DNA of 55,413 bases, from positions 1 through 55,413 of IMG/VR virus record IMGVR_UViG_3300034027_000007. One strand, 5' to 3'. The position numbers and the translations under genes were made by a program. Below, piece after piece: positions 50,432 to 55,413 of this stretch; the first letter of the stretch is position 1; the number at the start of each line of letters is the position of its first letter. This stretch comes from a virus. The notes below the pieces were generated by a model. That model did not search any database, was not told where the DNA came from, and saw only the letters and a program-made list of their open reading frames with translations.

Positions 50432-51860
50432 TGTCGCACATAGAATTACTGCCTTAAAAGGCAAGGTTGAGCAGAAAAAGAAAAAGTCAACGGCGCTAAT
50501 TGTGCCTAAAACTTTTGATGATTTTTGCTCGGGCATTACAATGCGAAGCGGCGGCAAAATGCGGCAGTTTCAAGCGTATAAATATCAAGTGCTGCTTGAC
50601 TGGCTAATAGAAAAATACAGCCCTGTTACTGTATTAAAAACGCGACAGTTAGGCACTACACAGATGATGATTGCGCGAGCGCTGCATAAAGGCTCGCAAA
50701 ATCCTGCATATCAAAGCAGTTTTTTTATGCGGAACGATGGGGACGCCACCGCCATCAAAACCCGCACATCCTGGCTAGCAAGGGAAGCAAAGCTAGAATT
50801 AGAAATAGATAACGACAAATTAATCAGACTGCTAAACGGTGCAGAATATCGGTTTTATAACAGCGGTAAGGAAGGCAATAGAAGCGCGGATTCTTTATGT
50901 TTTGCAGTGTTTGATGAGGCTGCATTCAATCCTAATATAGCTAGCATATACGCAGCTAGTACAGCATCTACAATACTCACGGGCGAGGATGCCAAAATTG
51001 TTATAGTATCAACGCCATCAGCGCGATCGGGTTGGTATTGGGACAATATCAGCGAAAATAACGGCGGTCGCGATATTGAGGAAATCTGCCGCGAAGTAGG
51101 AAATTTAAACCTTTACAGCAACGATCTACCGGGTTTTTACTGGTTTCCAGATGAAGCGGACGGCTGCAAAGTTTTTGTACATTGGCGCTGTCATCCAATT
51201 TATAGTCAGTGGGATGATTTTGTTGAGCGTATGGCTCGCAAATATAAGCTTGACATGATGGACGCCGAAAGAGAATATAATATGGTGTTCTGCGATCCGG
51301 CGATCGAAGTGTTTCCGGCTGAGTTTATTATTGAGGCTGAAAACTTAGAATTAACCCCTAGAAATAGGGGCTGTTATATTGGTTTGTATGTTTCAGAAAC
51401 ACATTCCCATGCTGTTAGTTATTGCGACGGTGCGGTTATTTCTAGTGCTAGCGAGAAAAACCCCTCAGCAAACACGGCGATCGGTTTGGTTCCGATGGTT
51501 GCAGAGAGTTATTTTATTAATACAATTGCTGTAAAACAAGCAGACGGCGGGGAAGCCATCGCCCGCAGATTGCGGCAACTCTATCCCGGTGCAACTGTTT
51601 TAGAGGTTGCAAAGTCCGATTATCCCAACACAATAGCAAATTTAAGCCTGCTGTTAGAGAATAGACTGATTGCTATACCCAAGTACACAGCATCACCTAG
51701 ATCCAGCCCTATAGCCAAGCATTTAAGAGATTTTAGGAGACAAGAGGGCAAGCTCGGCTCGCTCGACAAAAATAAAAGGGATGATGGAGCCTGGGCCCTT
51801 GCGTTTAGCGTTTGGGCAAGCGATTACAATTGTCAAGAATTACCTATTGGAACTCGATAA
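50412..51860 (+). CDS. Terminase large subunit (482 aa)
   Basis: Packaging motor and nuclease. The deviant Walker A is VLKTRQLGTTQMM (residues 74-86), Walker B is LCFAVFDEAAF (D168, E169), and a coupling motif IVIVSTPSARSGWYWDN follows. The C-terminal nuclease ends in RDDGAWALAFSVWA with an Asp pair. The usual first nuclease Asp (G-x-D) is not seen; the segment reads GCYIGLYVSETHS. Activity of the nuclease is therefore uncertain. Confidence 0.85.
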   Translation: MSGNLHNVAHRITALKGKVEQKKKKSTALIVPKTFDDFCSGITMRSGGKMRQFQAYKYQVLLDWLIEKYSPVTVLKTRQLGTTQMMIARALHKGSQNPAYQSSFFMRNDGDATAIKTRTSWLAREAKLELEIDNDKLIRLLNGAEYRFYNSGKEGNRSADSLCFAVFDEAAFNPNIASIYAASTASTILTGEDAKIVIVSTPSARSGWYWDNISENNGGRDIEEICREVGNLNLYSNDLPGFYWFPDEADGCKVFVHWRCHPIYSQWDDFVERMARKYKLDMMDAEREYNMVFCDPAIEVFPAEFIIEAENLELTPRNRGCYIGLYVSETHSHAVSYCDGAVISSASEKNPSANTAIGLVPMVAESYFINTIAVKQADGGEAIARRLRQLYPGATVLEVAKSDYPNTIANLSLLLENRLIAIPKYTASPRSSPIAKHLRDFRRQEGKLGSLDKNKRDDGAWALAFSVWASDYNCQELPIGTR

Positions 51861-51917
51861 TAAATAAGAATAAATGATATTACAAATTAACCTGATTTGT
51901 TTGTGTTAGTATCTATA

Positions 51918-52118
51918 TGTGGTTGGTAGTAGCTCTCCAACCGCTCGCAAGTATCGTCACTGCTTGCGGCGCATTTGTTCAAAAGGCTAGTTTTAATTAA
52001 CAAACGGCTCTAACGGTTCATCCAATATCAGATTTAACAGCCTCCTGTTAAAATTTGGTAGTGTTTCTCAAAGTCTAAAGGCAAAAATCGAGGGTAGCGC
52101 GGCTAACCCTCGATTTTT
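51918..52118 (+). ncRNA. Candidate structured RNA or packaging site
   Basis: The 295-bp gap after the terminase gene has no supported gene. It contains stems GGTTGG/CCAACC (51921-51942) and CGCAAG/CTTGCG (51945-51968) back to back, and ends in a strong terminator (52083-52118). TTGTTTGTG before TATCTATAT at 51911 could be a promoter. A small RNA or a cos/pac region are both possible; not a tRNA. Confidence 0.35.
52083..52118 (+). terminator. Rho-independent terminator
   Basis: AAAAATCGAGGGT and ACCCTCGATTTTT form a 13-bp stem with a 10-nt loop and a T5 end. Confidence 0.85.
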
Positions 52119-52155
52119 GTGTTTTAATGTTTTTACAGTTTGAGGTTTGACAGCA

Positions 52156-52431
52156 ATGGAATTAGAACATTTAAAGGCAACAGCCGAGGAAGCGATCGCT
52201 AATGCACAGAGCAATCCTTTTAGCGTTAAGCTCGGTTTAGTGCCAATGGTGCAAGTATATAAACTTACACCTATGCAGGGGCTTCCCGAGTCAATTAAAT
52301 GCGTGTATGTAGGCAGGAGTCACAATTTGTACGTTTACAACTTAAACGCCGCTGACTTGCTAACCTGGATAAAATTACAGGAAACAGCGCGGCAATTTAT
52401 AAACGAGTGCTTAAACACAAATCAAAAATAA
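52156..52431 (+). CDS. Hypothetical protein (91 aa)
   Basis: No family recognised. ATG 52156 is chosen because GAGG lies 10 nt upstream; a TTG at 52147 is too close to it. Helix at each end and a beta hairpin in the middle (KCVYVGRSHNLYVYNL). Confidence 0.7.
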   Translation: MELEHLKATAEEAIANAQSNPFSVKLGLVPMVQVYKLTPMQGLPESIKCVYVGRSHNLYVYNLNAADLLTWIKLQETARQFINECLNTNQK

Positions 52432-52454
52432 AACCAGCGGACGGTGCTGGTTTT
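52430..52454. terminator. Terminator between convergent genes
   Basis: AAAACCAGC and GCTGGTTTT form a 9-bp stem with a 7-nt loop, starting within the stop codon region of the 91-aa gene. Confidence 0.75.
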
Positions 52455-52456
52455 AA

Positions 52457-52499
52457 GGTTGGGCTTAAGATAGGTTGAGCTTAAGATAGGTTGAGCTTG
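52457..52499. repeat. 16-bp tandem repeat
   Basis: GGTTGRGCTTAAGATA occurs twice, followed by a partial third copy. It covers the end of the antirepressor-like gene and contains the TTAAGATAGG word of the promoter family. Confidence 0.7.
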
Positions 52500-52831
52500 T
52501 AAATCCTTTCGAGGTCTTGTTTGATTTCAACCTCTAAGTTAACAAAAAACTCGCGGACGGTGCGGCCCTGGTAAGTGTTAGCCACCATTGCGAGCGCTCT
52601 AAACCCCTCAATGCTCAAAAGGTATTTTTGAGGCTGTTTCTTGCTAGATGGCGTTAAATACTTGATGTAATCGTACCCGTGTATAAGTTGGGCAATTAAA
52701 CGGCGGCCGGCTTGGTTCCGGTTCCGATAGCCTAACACTTCCCAAACTTCATCAAAATCAATCCCGAACTTAATACCCTCTTGCTCTGAGGCTATTGCCT
52801 TTTTTACTATCTGTGCTATCATTTCTTTCAT
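52481..52831 (-). CDS. Antirepressor-like protein (116 aa)
   Basis: FDEVWEVLGYRNRNQAGRRL, GYDYIKYLTP and YLLSIEGFRALAMVANTYQG follow the plan of AntA/MSV199-type phage antirepressor domains. ATG 52831 is preferred to the GTG at 52885 because AGGA lies 11 nt upstream. It has its own GATAGGG promoter and a distant paralogue at 38435. Confidence 0.55.
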   Translation of the reverse strand: MKEMIAQIVKKAIASEQEGIKFGIDFDEVWEVLGYRNRNQAGRRLIAQLIHGYDYIKYLTPSSKKQPQKYLLSIEGFRALAMVANTYQGRTVREFFVNLEVEIKQDLERIYKLNLS

Positions 52832-52900
52832 GCCGATTATTCCTGTAAATTGGCTGCTGATGTACGCTCGGGGTGTTTGCCGCACCCCGTCAGCTAATTA

Positions 52901-52920
52901 CTTATACCACCCTATCTTAG
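52901..52920 (-). promoter_or_regulatory. GATAGGG-type promoter
   Basis: On the minus strand AAGATAGGGTGG is followed by TATAAG (-10, 52901-52906). It serves the antirepressor-like gene about 70 nt downstream. Confidence 0.65.
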
Positions 52921-52935
52921 TATTTCAGTCATAAA

Positions 52936-52960
52936 AAAAACTCGCTCACAGCGAGTTTTT
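52936..52960 (-). terminator. Terminator of the membrane protein gene
   Basis: AAAAACTCGCT and AGCGAGTTTTT form an 11-bp stem with a 3-nt loop just downstream of the 169-aa gene. Confidence 0.85.
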
Positions 52961-52981
52961 GAGTATCAAATCAATATTTGA

Positions 52982-53491
52982 TTATTGATTTTTTTGGGCT
53001 TCTATATCAGATTTATGTAAAATCCCTGCACTTGGCTTGTCTAAATCTTTGTAGAACTCTTGCACTTTTTCTTTTAGTGCTGGATTGTATTGAAACCATC
53101 TGATATCATTTTCGCGATTTGATAATTCCCGAATTAGCCCCTGACATAATGCGTTAAATCTTTCAATTGTCGGGTAATCTTTAATTACAACTGCCGACAA
53201 TACTTGCACCGCTCCCTGCTTAACTAAATCATCGGGTATAGGATACTGTACAGCTATAATTCGGCGGTTTAATCTGACACTTTGCTGATAGCACGTATCA
53301 ACGCGCTCTATCCTAGTGGTAGTAAATTCCGAGGAAATTTCTTGAGATGCTGGATAAATCAACCACAACAAAAGACAAAATAAACTAAGAGAAAAGAAAA
53401 CAAAAAACTTTTTTCGAGTGTTAATAGCAGCCAGCAAGCGTTCAAACGCGCTCACAATAGCATTTAACAACTCAACAATGGAATGGATCAT
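52982..53491 (-). CDS. Single-pass membrane protein (169 aa)
   Basis: Residues about 28-46 are a hydrophobic helix (FFVFFSLSLFCLLLWLIYP) after an amphipathic N-terminus with basic residues, so the C-terminal 120 residues would be on the outer side. No family recognised; a lysis accessory or envelope role is possible. GAGG lies 8 nt before the ATG. Confidence 0.75.
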   Translation of the reverse strand: MIHSIVELLNAIVSAFERLLAAINTRKKFFVFFSLSLFCLLLWLIYPASQEISSEFTTTRIERVDTCYQQSVRLNRRIIAVQYPIPDDLVKQGAVQVLSAVVIKDYPTIERFNALCQGLIRELSNRENDIRWFQYNPALKEKVQEFYKDLDKPSAGILHKSDIEAQKNQ

Positions 53492-53670
53492 GATATCCTC
53501 TACAGCAATCGTTTTTGTAAAGCTACTTATAGTTTAACAACCTAACTCAACTAGATCCGGAAATGTGCGGATTTTAACAAAATTGTACTGTATACTTAAA
53601 GTTTTGTTGGCAGCACATTTTTTTAGTGAGATTTATAAAGCTTGTGTAAAGTCTGAGTAATGTCCTGAAA

Positions 53671-53714
53671 TGTAAGATAAGGTAAGATAGAGTTAAATAG
53701 CAAACCACCTTAAA
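53671..53714 (+). promoter_or_regulatory. GATAAGG-type promoter with leader element
   Basis: TGTAAGATAAGGTAAGATAG is followed by a weak -10 (TAAATA) and GCAAACCACCTTAA at 53700-53713, then the ATG at 53725. Confidence 0.6.
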
Positions 53715-53724
53715 AGGTTACAAA

Positions 53725-54375
53725 ATGACTACCAACGAAAACAACATCGAATACACAGTCAAAATTACAGGCGACATTAACCCGAAAGCTTGGGAAAATT
53801 TTTGTGCAAGACAGCAAGGCTCGGAAGCCCCCCAAGCAACCATCGAAGTTTATCCTAGTCTAGAGACGATCGAGGGTTGGGCCACCATCTTAACCGGATA
53901 CTGGAATACACCAGACGTTAAATTTAAGCACCATTACGCTTTAGAACATTTTCAGACTACCGACCAATTACAGCGGTATTACGATCATCTCTGCGAAACT
54001 ATCGAGCATGAAACTCGGCAAGATTGGATCTGTAACAACAAATCTCACCTTGCTATTGCAATTATCCGTATTCTCAAAGAGGAGGCTTATTGCAAAAAAC
54101 AGGAAGAGTTAGAAGCGCTGCAAGTTAAAAAGGCTAATGATTCACAACTTAGTGAAGCCATTAAAACAAACACCGTGATCAAGTGCGAAAAACTTGCGTA
54201 TTGCACAGTACCCGCTTACATGGTATTAAGGCAATTAAAAGGCGGGGATAGTCCAGAATGGGCAACGCATTTTTACAACGCCGATCAAGACTCTTTCGAG
54301 TTTGGTTACTATACCCGCGATTTTAAAAAGGCTCTAAACAATTTTGATGCGCGTGTAAAGGAATATGCCGGGTGA
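53725..54375 (+). CDS. Paralogue of the left-end gene (216 aa)
   Basis: Residues about 42-95 (YPSLETIEGWATIL, HYAL, TTDQLQRYYDHL) match the centre of the 478-aa protein at the left end. The rest differs. Function unknown. AAAGG stands 8-12 nt before the ATG. Its stop TGA overlaps the next start by 1 nt. Confidence 0.85.
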   Translation: MTTNENNIEYTVKITGDINPKAWENFCARQQGSEAPQATIEVYPSLETIEGWATILTGYWNTPDVKFKHHYALEHFQTTDQLQRYYDHLCETIEHETRQDWICNNKSHLAIAIIRILKEEAYCKKQEELEALQVKKANDSQLSEAIKTNTVIKCEKLAYCTVPAYMVLRQLKGGDSPEWATHFYNADQDSFEFGYYTRDFKKALNNFDARVKEYAG

Positions 54376-54554
54376 TGGATTCAAGTATTAACCCAGCACC
54401 CGAGCAGCCATCTGCCAACGAGCTAGACCACTGGGAGCGCACCGGAGTTGATATGTATGATGTTTACCCAAATTTTCGGGATCTGCCTGTCGCTGAACTT
54501 GATGCCATATACGACGGATTAGTGGAGGGAACAGCCTATGAGGGTTTAATCTAA
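54375..54554 (+). CDS. Small acidic protein (59 aa)
   Basis: Coupled to the upstream gene through TGATG. The product is acidic (ELDHWERTGVDMYDVY, LPVAELDAIYDGLVEG). No family recognised. Confidence 0.65.
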   Translation: MDSSINPAPEQPSANELDHWERTGVDMYDVYPNFRDLPVAELDAIYDGLVEGTAYEGLI

Positions 54555-54595
54555 GGAATCTACCACAAAACAATCTAACAACGCTCACAAGCTAA

Positions 54596-54623
54596 AATAA
54601 ACACTTCTAACGGGGTGTTTATT
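54596..54623 (+). terminator. Terminator
   Basis: AATAAACAC and GTGTTTATT form a 9-bp stem with a 10-nt loop after the paralogue operon; the stem is A-T-rich, so it may be weak. Confidence 0.55.
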
Positions 54624-54691
54624 TATTTATGCCTGTTATCCCAAAATATGTATGATATATATTAAACAATCAGTTTACCAAAGGATAAATT

Positions 54692-55336
54692 ATGGTCAGT
54701 ACAGCACAATCAAAGGAAAAAAGTTTTGCCGAAAGAATTGTTGCCTATATGGAAACACAAAAGTATAAAATTTTTCGGGACAAAGGAGAGAAAAACATAG
54801 TTTATGTTGAGGGTGCAGACACTAACGGACGGACAAACGACGATAGACCCAACTATTTTAACGATCTTAGGCTTATTATTGCGTTTGACCAAGCATTTAG
54901 ACCAGTGATTGAGGGCATTTATATTGCTAGCACAGAGCCGGGATTTTACTATACTGATAACCCTATGAACCCCGCAGGGGCTGCTCGGATCAAGTTTGGA
55001 CAATACACGGCTTGGCAAGTCGGTTTACATGGCCACTCAAGCCCCCATGAGGCTTTAGTTCAGGTTGAGGAAGTCGCCGTGCATAGGGACTATAACCGCG
55101 ACATGATGCGGACAGGCGATGCGATTGATTGGGGTTTGTTTGGTATAAACCAACACTGGGCATATAACTATCCGATTGAGGATATTAGCGACGCCGGGGC
55201 GGGTTGCCTGATTGGTCGGCTCTGGGAAGAGCATCTTGATTTTATGCGGCGAGTCAAGAGCGATCGGCGTTACATAGCAAATCGGAATTTTGTTTTCCCC
55301 ACAACAATCATTGATCGGACTAAGTTACCAGAATAG
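54692..55336 (+). CDS. Putative cell-wall hydrolase or L,D-peptidase-like endolysin (214 aa)
   Basis: NIVYVEGADTNG, NYFNDLRLIIAF, AWQVGLHGHSSPHEALVQ, VHRDYNRDMMRTGD, FGINQHWAYNY and DAGAGCLIGR resemble a cyanobacterial and phage family that I associate with peptidoglycan-binding proteins. His and the Gly-Ala-Gly-Cys set recall YkuD-type catalytic residues (H ... S-x-G-C). No signal peptide is present. AAGGA lies 8 nt before the ATG. It is the last gene before the right telomere and would act in lysis. Confidence 0.5.
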   Translation: MVSTAQSKEKSFAERIVAYMETQKYKIFRDKGEKNIVYVEGADTNGRTNDDRPNYFNDLRLIIAFDQAFRPVIEGIYIASTEPGFYYTDNPMNPAGAARIKFGQYTAWQVGLHGHSSPHEALVQVEEVAVHRDYNRDMMRTGDAIDWGLFGINQHWAYNYPIEDISDAGAGCLIGRLWEEHLDFMRRVKSDRRYIANRNFVFPTTIIDRTKLPE

Positions 55337-55376
55337 TTTGCAGACTAAAATCTAAACAACCTCACCTATCATGCCT

Positions 55377-55413
55377 GCGCCCCCCTTGCGATATGGGGGG
55401 GTGTTTTTTTGTA
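55377..55413. repeat. Right terminal inverted repeat (putative hairpin telomere)
   Basis: Reverse complement of 1-37 with 35 of 37 matches. It reads CGCCCCCC-TTGCGATAT-GGGGGGG then TGTTTTTTTGTA, so on its own it also resembles a rho-independent terminator of the endolysin-like gene. Confidence 0.75.

Noticed and set aside
51901-51990. tRNA-like double stem after the terminase gene
   Set aside because: The stems do not build a cloverleaf: there is no acceptor stem, no T-loop GTTC motif at the right distance and no CCA end.

Overview
The window looks like a complete linear replicon of about 55.4 kb from a cyanobacterial host: a temperate phage-plasmid with a contractile (P2/Mu-like) tail. The cyanobacterial host is inferred from HIP1 octamers (GCGATCGC, for example two overlapping copies at 47654-47667) and the style of the proteins; species cannot be assigned. 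The first 37 bases and the reverse complement of the last 37 bases match at 35 of 37 positions, so the sequence has terminal inverted repeats. Gene 3654-7727 (minus) carries what reads as a telomere resolvase (protelomerase) catalytic domain. Together these suggest a linear plasmid-prophage with covalently closed hairpin ends, as in N15, PY54 and phiKO2, but with a myovirus-type tail and a resolvase fused to an ASCH domain and a DNA methyltransferase domain.

Left arm (1-19.3 kb, mostly minus strand): a telomere-proximal unknown gene, an ArdA-like antirestriction gene, the resolvase fusion, an HD hydrolase, several unknown proteins, an AlkB-like 2OG-Fe(II) oxygenase with a Phd/YefM-like antitoxin (plus strand), a DEDD-type exonuclease-like protein, and a roughly 6.6 kb minus-strand operon built around a membrane-anchored coiled-coil P-loop ATPase with a C-terminal zinc ribbon. 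Six clusters of an 11-bp tandem repeat (RTGTCCGGGWC-like) lie only between 10.8 and 19.2 kb; the last is beside a small ribbon-helix-helix-like gene and may be part of a partition system.

Middle (19.6-44.7 kb): virion genes. Fibre genes, tail protein I and baseplate J are on the minus strand (19.6-25.0 kb). Scaffold, decoration and capsid-E genes, connectors, tail completion, sheath, tube, tail chaperone with a T_TTT_TTG -1 frameshift extension, tape measure, U, X-fibre fusion, D and gp25 are mainly on the plus strand (25.5-42.5 kb). A set of three related genes and a protein with an SSB-like C-terminus follow.

Right arm (44.8-55.4 kb): the portal gene (minus) is separated from the terminase genes (plus) by a 1206-residue primase-helicase, the probable replication initiator. 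An antirepressor-like gene, a membrane protein, a paralogue of the left-end gene and a putative cell-wall hydrolase end the arm.

Many genes in both arms share a distinctive promoter element (AAGATARGGTGGTATARTG) and a downstream AAACCACCTTAA element, which suggests one regulatory network. No integrase other than the resolvase, no ParA, no tRNA and no CRISPR array were seen.
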